Assembly (NCBI RefSeq): GCF_025822245.1
Contig: NZ_JACKTL010000067.1
Span: forward strand, 110,672 to 174,671
DNA: 64,000 nucleotides
From: Mycolicibacterium hodleri
Lineage (GTDB): Bacteria > Actinomycetota > Actinomycetes > Mycobacteriales > Mycobacteriaceae
Direction of reading: 5' to 3'
The position numbers and the translations under genes are program-made. Below, one piece after another: positions 56,508-64,000 of the stretch (position 1 is the stretch's first letter; every line of letters begins with the position of its first letter). The notes under the pieces were generated by a model. That model was given only the letters and a program-made list of their open reading frames with translations, did no database searches and was not told the DNA's origin.

Positions 56508-57868
56508 ACGATTTCTCCGACGAATTTGCCGAGGTCGGCGCCGTAGAACCCTCCCAAGATGGCACCACCGGCAGCGAGGGTTGGCACCAAGACGGGCGCG
56601 GCAGGAGGAAAGAACGCACCGGCAGCGGCGCCTGCCTCTGCTCCTCCCCAGCCCCCGCCGAAACCGCCCGCGCCAGCCACCGCGGCAATGCACCTGTCAC
56701 GACCCGAGTCGGCCATTGCCATGTCGAAGACCGTCGTCGCGAAGCTCAAGGCTGGTCCGCCGAATTTGGCTGTCTTGCCGACGTTCTCGAGCGACTCGGC
56801 GGTCACCATGGGCAGGGAACCACCGCCAGCGATGTGCTTTTCCAAGCCGGACATCAGGCCGCCGGCGTTGTTCGACATGTCGTCGATCAACTCGACCGGC
56901 ACCGAGGAGTGCTTCCCCAGGGGTGTGGTGAATCCCGCGCTTCTGTTGCCCGAGGGGTCCATCGACATCATGAAGGAGGCACCGTTGGGCCACGTGATGG
57001 TGGTTTGATCGCAATCCGTGCCGTAGTCGTGCCAAGAACTGGTTTCCGACACCTTGTTGCCGTCCTTGTCGTACTGCGTGATCGAGTTGAAGTTCCCCTT
57101 ACTTGGCCAATCGAACGGATCGTACTTCGTCAGCACCTGCTTGCTGCCGTCCTGCATCGTCACCGTGGTGACCTCGTCACCGTATTGGTTCTTGACCGGC
57201 TCGCTCACCTCCCGGATCTTCACCGACATGTCTCCGTTGCGGATCGCCTCCTGCGCCAGGACGCCGATCGGATTGCGCGGATCGGGCACCTGGTCACCTG
57301 GACGCTGTGCGACCGGCATCATTAACGAACCCAAGTCCGTAGGCGGGCCCGCTTCGACGAAGCCACGCGACTTCCCCGCGGCCACAACCGCATTCGCGGT
57401 AGTGTCATCGGCATCCCCCACCGCCGTCAGCATGCGGTTGACGGCTTCCTGCTCAGTGCGTGCCAATTCTTCGAGCTTCGCCATCTCCTCGGCCGACATC
57501 CTCACCGGGTCGATGAGGACCACCCATTGATCGGTGACCTCCAACGGGCCGGCATCAAGCTGATCAGCCTTGGCCAAGAGCGCGGCCCGGGCCGGGCCGA
57601 TCGTGTCGCTGCCGTGACGAAGCGCCACGGCCAGGTCGCGCGCGTACGCGGCGAACGCCGTGGCGTTGCGCTCGGCCCGCCCGAACATCACGGTCGCCGC
57701 CTCGTGCGATCGACCCGACCATGCCTTCGTCTCGGGCATGCGACGGCAGGAGTCATCGAGGCCGTTCACCGCATCGGCCACCGTCTTCGCTCCAGCGGAG
57801 ATCCCATCAGCCGACGTCGTCAACGAGTCGGGATTCCAACCTCGCAAGCTGGATCGTGACGGAAGCAT
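56495..57868 (-). CDS. Putative type VII secreted effector with glycine-zipper C-terminus
   Basis: 457-aa protein. Residues about 15-120 form a helical WXG100-like segment with W-x-G in ETKAWSGRSHEAATVMF. A central region (about 170-330) is polar and beta-rich with few clues (YDKDGNKVSETSSWHDYG). The C-terminus (about 380-457) is a Gly/Ala-rich hydrophobic stretch, AVAGAGGFGGGWGGAEAGAA then LAAGGAILGGFYGADLG, matching glycine-zipper patterns of membrane-inserting toxins. No signal peptide. It starts three bases after the EspC-like gene and overlaps a membrane protein gene. Export by a type VII (ESX) system and membrane toxicity are inferred. Confidence 0.75.
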   Translation of the reverse strand: MLPSRSSLRGWNPDSLTTSADGISAGAKTVADAVNGLDDSCRRMPETKAWSGRSHEAATVMFGRAERNATAFAAYARDLAVALRHGSDTIGPARAALLAKADQLDAGPLEVTDQWVVLIDPVRMSAEEMAKLEELARTEQEAVNRMLTAVGDADDTTANAVVAAGKSRGFVEAGPPTDLGSLMMPVAQRPGDQVPDPRNPIGVLAQEAIRNGDMSVKIREVSEPVKNQYGDEVTTVTMQDGSKQVLTKYDPFDWPSKGNFNSITQYDKDGNKVSETSSWHDYGTDCDQTTITWPNGASFMMSMDPSGNRSAGFTTPLGKHSSVPVELIDDMSNNAGGLMSGLEKHIAGGGSLPMVTAESLENVGKTAKFGGPALSFATTVFDMAMADSGRDRCIAAVAGAGGFGGGWGGAEAGAAAGAFFPPAAPVLVPTLAAGGAILGGFYGADLGKFVGEIVCPY

Positions 57869-57871
57869 CGC

Positions 57872-58156
57872 CTAGAACAACCCGTCGAAGGACTTCGCGA
57901 GCGCGTCGTCGGCGACCTCGAACGTATCGCCCGCGCCGCGCACGGCTTGCGCCATCTTGGTGACGTCGTCGACCAGCTTTTTGGCCTGCACGGTGAAGTG
58001 GTCTCCGACCGTGTGCGCCGCCCACTGCGTCGTCGAGCCGGGCAGGCCATCGGCTGCCGTGACCACCTTCGTCCCCACGTCTGCGGACGTCACTACACCC
58101 GCGACGCGGTCGGCTTGTCCCGCCAGCGCACGCAACACCTGCGGATCGACCTGCAT
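57872..58156 (-). CDS. EspC-like (DUF2580) type VII secretion partner
   Basis: 94-aa helical protein. MQVDPQVLRALAGQADRVAG at the start and ADGLPGSTTQWAAHTVGDHF in the middle are typical of DUF2580/EspC-like ESX secretion-associated proteins, which pair with larger substrates for export. The ATG at 58156 is preferred because GAGGGG lies five bases before it; a GTG at 58162 is also in frame. It is immediately upstream of the W-x-G effector-like gene, the usual arrangement of a secretion partner and its cargo. Confidence 0.85.
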   Translation of the reverse strand: MQVDPQVLRALAGQADRVAGVVTSADVGTKVVTAADGLPGSTTQWAAHTVGDHFTVQAKKLVDDVTKMAQAVRGAGDTFEVADDALAKSFDGLF

Positions 58157-58231
58157 CTCCACCCCTCGACGTCCCGGTTTCTTCCCATTGTCCGGTATGC
58201 AGAGGTCCCCGAAGCGCGGCAGTTTCTGCCC

Positions 58232-58843
58232 TCAGCCAGGACTACGCTTCCTTTTGCCAACCGCGCGGGCGCCGAGGTACAACAGCGCGAAGATGCCTGC
58301 GGTGAGGACCGAGGCGAGAACGAACTGAAGTGTCTGTCCCTGCGCGATCGGGTCACCGGCTCGCCCGTCGGCGAAACCGAAGACGACTGCGATGACCAGG
58401 ATTACGGCGGCCATAGCCATCGCGAGTCGCGGATCGTCCCCCGTCAGGACAGGCTGGACGACGTTGAACGTGCACAACGCCATTCCCGCGACGATGAACC
58501 ACCACAGCTTTCGCGCTGACGTCAGAAGCCGGGTCGCGCCTCGTGGTGTCGGGCCAGGTGGGTCCTCTGCCTCGGCGTCCGCCCGGTAGGCGGCGTGGAT
58601 CTTCCCGCGGAATTTCAGGTACGGACTGGTGAAGTAGGCGGTTCCGAGCATCATGAACGCGACGAAGGCCGACAACTGGGCACCGGACTTCCAGTCCGGC
58701 GGAAAGCCGATGAAGAACGCCGACACCACCGCCACTCCCACACCCGCCCGGAAAATCCGGCGAGCTCGCGCGATGTCGCTGCGTGGAGCGAAGATTGGTA
58801 GCAGGACGCCGATGAACGTCGCAATCACGAAGGGGACGTTCAC
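58232..58843 (-). CDS. Polytopic membrane protein
   Basis: 203-aa membrane protein with about five hydrophobic helices (VPFVIATFIGVLLPIF, VGVAVVSAFFIGFPPDW, SAFVAFMMLGTAYF, WFIVAGMALCTFNVVQPV, FVLASVLTAGIFALLYLG) and a basic C-terminus. I do not recognise a family. Its GTG start overlaps the nagB stop (GTGA), and it ends 75 bases before the EspC-like gene, so it links the amino-sugar operon with the secretion cluster. It may belong to either. Confidence 0.78.
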   Translation of the reverse strand: MNVPFVIATFIGVLLPIFAPRSDIARARRIFRAGVGVAVVSAFFIGFPPDWKSGAQLSAFVAFMMLGTAYFTSPYLKFRGKIHAAYRADAEAEDPPGPTPRGATRLLTSARKLWWFIVAGMALCTFNVVQPVLTGDDPRLAMAMAAVILVIAVVFGFADGRAGDPIAQGQTLQFVLASVLTAGIFALLYLGARAVGKRKRSPG

Positions 58844-59571
58844 GAGCCGATCCGTTCAGGTCCCTTCGCAGCCCCCTCATCCACCACCACCGTCACCATT
58901 GGATGACGCTGCAGCACTGACGCCGGGCACTCCGGCGTCACCGGCCCCTCCAAAGCCGCCGCCACCGCCGCCGCCTTGTGCTCCCCCGTCGCAATCAACA
59001 CCAGGTGCCGGGCCGAGCTGATCGTGCCCAGCCCCTGCGTGATCACTCGGTGGGGCACCTCGTCGATGCTCGCGAAGAACCGCGCGTTGTCCTGGCGCGT
59101 CTGTGAAGTCAGCGTCGTCACCCGCGTCCGCGAGTCCAACGCAGAACCCGGCTCGTTGAACCCGATGTGCCCGTTGGCCCCGATCCCCAATAGCTGCACG
59201 TCCACCGGCCCCGACTCGACCACCAGCGCGTCGTAAGACGCTGCCGCAGAAGATAAGTCGGAAGCATTACCGTCCGGGCCGAACACACCCCCCAGGTCCA
59301 CGTGGTCGGCGAACTCCGTCCGGATCACCTGCGCGTAGGACTGCGGATGCCCCGCCGGCAGCCCCACGTACTCGTCCAGCAGGAACGCCTGAACCGCCGC
59401 GAACGACAACCCCTCCTCGCAGTGCCGGCGGATCAGCTCCCGGTACACCGACAGCGGCGAGGACCCGGTCGCCAGCCCCAGCGTCCGAGCCCCCGACCGG
59501 ACCGCGCGGTCGAAGACCTCGGCGACGGTCACGCCGCACGCCGCCTCGTCCCGCTCAACGATGACGTCCAC
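58840..59571 (-). CDS. nagB: Glucosamine-6-phosphate deaminase
   Basis: 243-aa enzyme converting glucosamine-6-phosphate to fructose-6-phosphate and ammonia. Hallmarks are LGLATGSSPLSVYRELI, AFLLDEYVGLP with the catalytic Asp, LLGIGANGHIGFNEPGS with the catalytic Asp-His region, and VITQGLGTI. The GTG start overlaps the stop codon of the ROK regulator gene by one base, and the stop overlaps the next membrane protein gene. Regulation by amino-sugar availability through the ROK protein is likely. Confidence 0.94.
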   Translation of the reverse strand: MDVIVERDEAACGVTVAEVFDRAVRSGARTLGLATGSSPLSVYRELIRRHCEEGLSFAAVQAFLLDEYVGLPAGHPQSYAQVIRTEFADHVDLGGVFGPDGNASDLSSAAASYDALVVESGPVDVQLLGIGANGHIGFNEPGSALDSRTRVTTLTSQTRQDNARFFASIDEVPHRVITQGLGTISSARHLVLIATGEHKAAAVAAALEGPVTPECPASVLQRHPMVTVVVDEGAAKGPERIGS

Positions 59572-60767
59572 TACCGCCCCAACACCCTTCGCTCGAACAC
59601 CAAGTCCCACGCCGTGTCCATCGCCGTCGCTATCGCCCCGACCAGGACCGCGTCGTCCCCCAGCTCTCCCCCGACGATGTCGGGCACCAAAGGAATCGTC
59701 TCGGCCAGTTCGCGGCGCATCGGGTCGGCCAGCAGGTCGACGTTGCGGCCGATGCCGCCCGCCAACACGATCAGGCCCGGGTCCAGCACGGCGGTGACGA
59801 CGGAGACCACCCGTGCCAGCTTGGACGCCTCGTCCGCGACTACCTGCACTGCACGCGCGTCGCCGCCGCGGGCCGCCTCGAACACCGCCTTGGCCGTCGA
59901 CAGCGAAAGCCCCGCCGAGCGGGCCGCCGACACCACCGCGTCACCGGCCGCCACCACCTCCACCGGCCCGGGCCGGTGCGAGCTCACCCCCGCCGGGACA
60001 CGGCCGTAGGGCAGGTCGGCGATCTCGCCCGCAGCCCCGCGCGCACCGCGGAACAGGTTGCCGCCGAGCAGGATTCCCAGCCCGATGCCCGTGCCGACGG
60101 TGAGGCACGCCACCACGTCGACGCCCTGGGCCGCGCCGCGCGCGTACTCGCCGACGGCGCACAGGTTCGCGTCGTTCTCCACCAGCACCGTCGACCCGTT
60201 CACGCCGAGCAACGTCATCAGCTCGCCGAGCAGGCCGCGTCGCTCCCAGCCGGGCAGGTTCGGCGAGCGGTGCACCGTGCCGGTCGACGTGTCGGGGATG
60301 CCCGGCGTGCCGACCACGGTGACCACGATGTCGTCGTCGGCCAGCCCGGCCTCGGCGACGGCCTTGGCGACCGAATCGCCCACGATGCGCACGAGCATGG
60401 CCCCCGAGCGGCTGCGGTTGGGCTGCTCGACGCGGGCGACGACGACGCCGTCGAGATTGGCGACCGCGACGTGCAGGGCGCGGCGTCCGACGTCGACCCC
60501 GACGATGTACCCCGCATCCGGCGCGGTCCGGTAGACCACCGCCGCCCGGCCGGGGCGGTCCAGCCGCCGACCGATGGCCCGCACCAGGCCGTGCTCTTCG
60601 AGGTCCAGGAGCGCTTGTCCGACAGTGGGTTTCGACAGGCCGGTCGCGGCCGCGATCTCGGGCCGGGTGGCCTCGCCGTGCTCGCGCAGCCGGTCGAGCA
60701 CCAGCCGCTGGTTGAGTGCGCGCATGTTCGCCGGGGTTCCCGCCTGCGGTGCCGTGCGGCCGTCCAC
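59571..60767 (-). CDS. ROK-family transcriptional regulator (NagC/XylR-like)
   Basis: 398-aa repressor. A winged HTH at about 15-75 (LREHGEATRPEIAAATGLSK, PTVGQALLDLEEHGLV) is followed by a ROK sugar-kinase-like domain (VENDANLCAVGEYARGAA, LTVGTGIGLGILLGG, LAGGIGRNVDLL). The Cys-rich zinc motif normal for ROK proteins is missing: the corresponding region reads YGRVPAGVSSHRPGPVEVVA. GTG at 60767 is chosen because GGGAGG is six bases upstream. Coupled to nagB and divergent from an APC permease, whose promoter contains a NagC-like operator. Confidence 0.92.
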   Translation of the reverse strand: MDGRTAPQAGTPANMRALNQRLVLDRLREHGEATRPEIAAATGLSKPTVGQALLDLEEHGLVRAIGRRLDRPGRAAVVYRTAPDAGYIVGVDVGRRALHVAVANLDGVVVARVEQPNRSRSGAMLVRIVGDSVAKAVAEAGLADDDIVVTVVGTPGIPDTSTGTVHRSPNLPGWERRGLLGELMTLLGVNGSTVLVENDANLCAVGEYARGAAQGVDVVACLTVGTGIGLGILLGGNLFRGARGAAGEIADLPYGRVPAGVSSHRPGPVEVVAAGDAVVSAARSAGLSLSTAKAVFEAARGGDARAVQVVADEASKLARVVSVVTAVLDPGLIVLAGGIGRNVDLLADPMRRELAETIPLVPDIVGGELGDDAVLVGAIATAMDTAWDLVFERRVLGR

Positions 60768-60833
60768 CGCCACCTCCCATCCCGTCGACTCCGGAAATTT
60801 ACACGTGAACTCTCGCACACTCGCCCTGAGTAT

Positions 60834-60852
60834 GTTAAGAAACTTTACTAAC
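60834..60852. promoter_or_regulatory. ROK/NagC-type operator
   Basis: GTTAAGAAACTTTACTAAC, an AT-rich imperfect palindrome (seven of nine pairs) in an otherwise GC-rich window. It lies 25 bases before the permease start and in the divergent promoter region of the ROK-nagB operon. Confidence 0.65.
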
Positions 60853-60876
60853 AAACTACAACGAAGGAGGTGCGTG

Positions 60877-62298
60877 ATGAGCTCACCGTCAAGCGGCGCC
60901 ACGACGCCCCAGCAGCCGGCGCTGGAACGCCAGATCGGCCCACTGCAGGCCACCGCGATCAACATGACCCAGATGTGCGGCATCGGCCCCTTCGTGACGA
61001 TCCCCGCCATGGTCGCCACCTTCGGCGGGCCGGAGGCCATGTTCGGCTGGATCGTCGGCGCCCTCCTGGCGCTGGCCGACGGACTCATCTGGGCCGAGCT
61101 CGGCGCGGCCATGCCCGGCGCCGGCGGCACCTACATCTACCTCCGCGAAGCCTTCCAGTACCGCACCGGCCGGCTCATGCCGTTCCTGTTCGTCTGGAGC
61201 GCGGTGCTGTTCATCCCGCTGATCATGTCCACCGGCATCATCGGCCTGGTCCAGTACCTCGGCTACCTCATTCCCGGCGTTACCGACGACGGGGGAAACA
61301 CCCTGCTGGGCAAGGCCATCGGCGTCGGCATCACACTGGTGATCATGGCCGCGCTGTTCCGCAAGATCGGCCAGATCGGCAAGCTCACCACGGTGCTGTT
61401 CGTCGTCATGCTGGTCGCGGTGTTCAGCACCATCATCGCCGCCTACAGCCACTTCAGCGGCGCGCAGGCCTTCGCCTTCACCCCCGGCGCCTTCGGGTCG
61501 CACGGCACCTTCTGGGCAGGCCTCGGCGCCGGCCTCATCATCGCCGTCTACGACTACCTCGGCTACAACACCACCGCCTACCTCGGCGCCGAGATGCGCG
61601 ACCCCGGCCGCACCATCCCGCGGTCCATCGTCTACTCCATCCTCGGCATCATGGGCATCTACTTCCTGCTGCAGATCGGCGTGCTCGGCTCGTTGCCGCT
61701 CGAAGAGATCAAGGCCTCCACCTCCGTCGCCTCCTCAGTGCTCGAACAGGCGTGGGGTTCGACTGCGGCGCAGATCATTACGGTGCTGATCGTCGTCGCC
61801 GCCATCGGCTCGGTGTTCGCCGGCCTGCTCGGCGGCTCCCGCGTCCCCTTCGAGGCGGCCCGCGACAAGGTCTTCCTGACGGTGTTCGCCAAGCTGCACC
61901 CGAAGCTCAACCTGCCCACCGCGGGCGTGCTCACCATGGGCGTCATCACCATCATCGGGTCGCTGTTCACCCTGACCACGATCATCAACGCCGCCGTGGC
62001 GACGCTGGTGATCATCCAGTCGCTGGCGCAGGTGGCCGCGATCGTGGTGCTGCGCCGCAGGCAGCCCAATCTGCAACGCCCCTACCGGCAGTGGCTGTAC
62101 CCGCTGCCGACCGTCGTCGCCCTGATCGGCTGGGTGTACGTCTACTACTCGGCGACCTGGCTGTCGATCGCGCTGTCGCTGGGCTGGATCGTCATCGGCT
62201 GCGTCGCCTTCCTGATCTACGCCAAGACCGAGAAGACGTGGCCGTTCGGGCCCAAGGAAATCAAGGAGACCTTCGTCGAGGAGGCCGCCGAAGTCTAG
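60877..62298 (+). CDS. APC-superfamily amino acid/amine permease
   Basis: 473-aa membrane transporter with about 12 helices. The APC signature GIGPFVTIPAMVATFGGPEA in helix 1, WAELGAAMPGAGGTYIYLRE in helix 2-3 and GYNTTAYLGAEMRDPGRTIP are clear. ATG follows GAAGGAGG. Divergent from the ROK-nagB operon with a ROK operator between, so it may import an amino sugar or amino acid linked to that pathway. The stop overlaps the convergent FNT gene by three bases. Confidence 0.92.
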   Translation: MSSPSSGATTPQQPALERQIGPLQATAINMTQMCGIGPFVTIPAMVATFGGPEAMFGWIVGALLALADGLIWAELGAAMPGAGGTYIYLREAFQYRTGRLMPFLFVWSAVLFIPLIMSTGIIGLVQYLGYLIPGVTDDGGNTLLGKAIGVGITLVIMAALFRKIGQIGKLTTVLFVVMLVAVFSTIIAAYSHFSGAQAFAFTPGAFGSHGTFWAGLGAGLIIAVYDYLGYNTTAYLGAEMRDPGRTIPRSIVYSILGIMGIYFLLQIGVLGSLPLEEIKASTSVASSVLEQAWGSTAAQIITVLIVVAAIGSVFAGLLGGSRVPFEAARDKVFLTVFAKLHPKLNLPTAGVLTMGVITIIGSLFTLTTIINAAVATLVIIQSLAQVAAIVVLRRRQPNLQRPYRQWLYPLPTVVALIGWVYVYYSATWLSIALSLGWIVIGCVAFLIYAKTEKTWPFGPKEIKETFVEEAAEV

Positions 62299-63140
62299 GC
62301 TTCGGCGTCCTCCCGCTCGTCCTTCAACCGGTCCTTGCTGCGGATCAACCGCAGCAGTGTCACCAGCGCCAGCCCACCGAGCACGTTGAGCGGCGCGACG
62401 TACCCGAACCAGGCCAGCCAGTCGAGGTACCCGAACGGCGCGTCTCCGGCGATGAGGGCGCCGAAGATCAACAACGAATCCAGGATCGAGTGGAACATCT
62501 GCAAACCGGCGAGCAGGAAGGCACCCGCGACGGCGGCGGCGATCTTGGCCGGCATCGAATCGGTGCCGTGCTGCATACGGGTCATCAGGGTGATGGCCAT
62601 GCCGCCGAGCACCGCCAACGCGATCGACTCCGGGCCCAGCGGCGCGTCGACGTAGTGACTCGCCGACTCGATGGTCTGCGCCCTCAGCTTCGGGAACCCC
62701 GTCATGATCAGCCACATCACCAGCCAGCCGCCGACCAGGTTGGCCACCAACGTGCCGCTCCACAGCTTCAGCAGTTGGGCCACGCTGGCCCGCTTGGCGA
62801 CCACCGTCGTCACCGGCACCAGGAAGCCCTCGGTGAACAGCTCGCTGCGGCCCAGTAGCAACGCCAGGAACCCGATGGAGAACGCCAGCCCGGCCAGCAA
62901 CGGGTTGTGGGTCTGGTTCATCACCGACAGGTAGGCCAGAACGCCGAGGGCCACCTCGGTACCGCCGAAGAACCCCGTGGTGAGCACCTCACGCCACGGG
63001 CGGTGCAGCCGCTGGGTGCCCTCCCCGATCATCCGCTGGAAGGCGTCCTCCAACTCGTCCTCGATGGGACTGTCGGAGTCCCCCAGGTCACGCTGGTCTG
63101 TCTCGGTCACGCGCGTGGCACGTTTGCACTGGTCATCCAT
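62295..63140 (-). CDS. Formate/nitrite transporter-family membrane protein (YfdC-like)
   Basis: 281-aa FNT-family channel. A charged cytoplasmic N-terminus (SPIEDELEDAFQRMIGEG) is followed by six helices, including GFFGGTEVALGVLAYLS, LLGRSELFTEGFLVPVT and LKLWSGTLVANLVGGW. The FTEGFLVPV and NLVGGW motifs place it in the YfdC-like branch, of uncertain substrate. ATG at 63140. Divergent from the cutinase gene across a short region with a sigma-F-type promoter facing the cutinase. Confidence 0.9.
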   Translation of the reverse strand: MDDQCKRATRVTETDQRDLGDSDSPIEDELEDAFQRMIGEGTQRLHRPWREVLTTGFFGGTEVALGVLAYLSVMNQTHNPLLAGLAFSIGFLALLLGRSELFTEGFLVPVTTVVAKRASVAQLLKLWSGTLVANLVGGWLVMWLIMTGFPKLRAQTIESASHYVDAPLGPESIALAVLGGMAITLMTRMQHGTDSMPAKIAAAVAGAFLLAGLQMFHSILDSLLIFGALIAGDAPFGYLDWLAWFGYVAPLNVLGGLALVTLLRLIRSKDRLKDEREDAEA

Positions 63141-63181
63141 CCGACATACCCCGTTTTCGCGCGCGTCAACGCGCGCCGCTG

Positions 63182-63205
63182 GTTTGGCTGGCAAACCCCG
63201 GGGTA
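63182..63205 (+). promoter_or_regulatory. Sigma-F-type promoter of the cutinase gene
   Basis: GTTT at 63182-63185, 15-base spacer, GGGTA at 63201-63205, with the ATG 10 bases further on. The -35 region overlaps the inverted repeat GGTTTG/CAAACC (63181-63197). Spacing and distance to the start codon are identical to the promoter at 51003. Confidence 0.72.
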
Positions 63206-63215
63206 ACTCCGGCTC

Positions 63216-63941
63216 ATGACTACCCGACATTTGCCACGCCTGCTCGGCGCCGCCGTCCTCACCGCCGGCGCAATCCTCGCCACCACCTCGGCCCCGGCCG
63301 CCTCGGCGGAACCCTGCCCGGACGTGGAGCTCGTCTTCGCCCGCGGTTCCGGTGAAGCCCCCGGTGTGGGCGGTGTCGGCCAGTCCTACGTCGACGCGTT
63401 GCGCGGCCAACTGGGCGCGCGCACTCTGGATGTCTACCCGGTGAACTACGCCGCCAGCACCGACTTCAACAATCGAGAAGCGTTCGCCAACAGCGTCATC
63501 GACGGAGTCAAGGACGCCGGCGCCCACGTGCAGGCAACGGCGGCGAACTGCCCGGCCACGAAGATCGTCCTTGGCGGGTACAGCCAGGGCGCCATGGTCG
63601 CCGGGTACGCCACCGCCGACCGGGCGCCCGAAGGCATCCCCGCCGCCGTCGTACCGCAGCCGCTGCCGGCCGAGGTCGCCAATCACGTTGCCGCCGTGAC
63701 GCTGTTCGGCACACCCTCGAGCCAATTCCTGCAGCAGTACGACGCACCCCAGCTGACCATCGGTGCGAACTACGCCCCCAAGACGCTGCAGCTGTGCGCC
63801 CAAGGCGACACCATCTGCGACGGCACGCCGGGCGGGCAACCGTCCTTCGCGCACACCACCTACGGCTTCAACGGCATGACCAACGACGCGGCGACGTACG
63901 CCGTCGAGCGCATCGCGCCGGCTCCCGCTCCGGTCGGCTAG
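63216..63941 (+). CDS. Secreted cutinase-family serine esterase
   Basis: 241-aa exported esterase. Signal peptide about 1-31 (LLGAAVLTAGAILATTSAPA, cleavage near ASAEP). Cutinase motifs are CPDVELVFARGSGE with the first Cys, GGYSQGAMV with nucleophile Ser123, and the disulfide-linked LCAQGDTICDGTPGG supplying the Asp; the His is in FAHTTYGFNGM. Mycobacterial cutinase-like proteins act on lipid esters and phospholipids. Expression is probably tied to stationary phase or stress through the sigma-F-type promoter. Confidence 0.94.
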   Translation: MTTRHLPRLLGAAVLTAGAILATTSAPAASAEPCPDVELVFARGSGEAPGVGGVGQSYVDALRGQLGARTLDVYPVNYAASTDFNNREAFANSVIDGVKDAGAHVQATAANCPATKIVLGGYSQGAMVAGYATADRAPEGIPAAVVPQPLPAEVANHVAAVTLFGTPSSQFLQQYDAPQLTIGANYAPKTLQLCAQGDTICDGTPGGQPSFAHTTYGFNGMTNDAATYAVERIAPAPAPVG

Positions 63942-64000
63942 CGCTGCGGGGGCCGCGGCCCACGCGGCGGCGGCCCCGGTGGCGGCCGGAACCGCGTGGT
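63938..64000 (-). CDS. Possible 3' end of a minus-strand gene (Pro/Arg-rich tail)
   Basis: From 64000 the minus strand reads TTRFRPPPGPPPRGPRPPQR and a stop at 63938, overlapping the cutinase stop. A Pro/Arg-rich tail of this kind often ends mycobacterial membrane or regulatory proteins. Only 20 codons are visible, so it could also be chance in GC-rich DNA. Confidence 0.35.
   Translation of the reverse strand, partial: TTRFRPPPGPPPRGPRPPQR

Overview
The window is GC-rich chromosomal DNA from an actinobacterium, very probably a rapidly growing Mycolicibacterium-type mycobacterium. This rests on an antigen 85-family mycolyltransferase, two adjacent SAM-dependent mycolic-acid modifying methyltransferases, a cutinase, an Ig-like/YkuD L,D-transpeptidase, an F420-type (Ddn) protein, a DUF3159 membrane protein, an EspC-like (DUF2580) type VII secretion partner, and two sigma-F-type promoters (GTTT-N15-GGGTA). 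I saw no rRNA, tRNA, CRISPR array, insertion sequence or prophage.

Layout. 1-7 kb is cell-envelope lipid biology: a partial L,D-transpeptidase, an Ag85-like enzyme, a NYN/LOTUS-type RNA-binding protein, two mycolate methyltransferases and an MFS exporter with a C-terminal monooxygenase-like domain. 7-11 kb has an SDR/TetR divergent pair and two divergent DszC/acyl-CoA-dehydrogenase-like flavoproteins, one frameshifted. 11-14 kb is an ABC importer (ATPase and two permeases). Its probable Tat lipoprotein binding subunit lies 12 kb away at 25.9-27.2 kb, and both units carry the same upstream element at the same distance from the start codon. 14-21 kb holds an unusually long GltB (1817 aa) followed by a CysJ-like diflavin reductase rather than GltD. 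21-26 kb holds an NmrA/HxlR pair around a nested 68-bp dyad and a self-sufficient CYP102-type P450 with an altered oxygen-activation motif.

27-36 kb is an accessory redox region: an operon of a cysteine hydrolase, an aldo-keto reductase and Mug under a TetR operator found twice; an SDR lacking its catalytic Tyr; a signal-less NMT1-like protein; an aldo-keto reductase remnant; a HAD enzyme; and a disulfide-type flavoprotein next to a single-chain tandem TetR, with four TGGG-N8-CCCA sites spread over the locus. 36-41 kb has ANTAR, MOSC, Ddn-like, HAD, DUF3159 and S9 peptidase genes. 41-45.5 kb is a catabolic operon (HpcH aldolase, MFS, nitrilase) between TetR and GntR/FCD regulators with palindromic operators. 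46-50 kb contains an uncharacterised protein with a GGGVFGN motif, a decayed duplicate of its 3' end, an alpha/beta hydrolase, an AraC regulator and a metallophosphatase. 51-54.6 kb is a PaoABC-like molybdenum aldehyde oxidoreductase under a sigma-F-type promoter.

54.7-58.8 kb contains a Gly/Pro-repeat secreted protein and a compact cluster that looks like a type VII secretion toxin-immunity module: an EspC-like protein, a W-x-G protein with a glycine-zipper C-terminus, and an overlapping membrane protein. 58.8-62.3 kb is amino-sugar metabolism (ROK regulator, NagB, divergent APC permease). The window ends with an FNT-family channel, a sigma-F-type promoter and a secreted cutinase.

The best candidates for undescribed biology are the type VII toxin-immunity-like cluster, the tandem-TetR/TGGG-N8-CCCA regulon, and the GltB plus CysJ-like pair.
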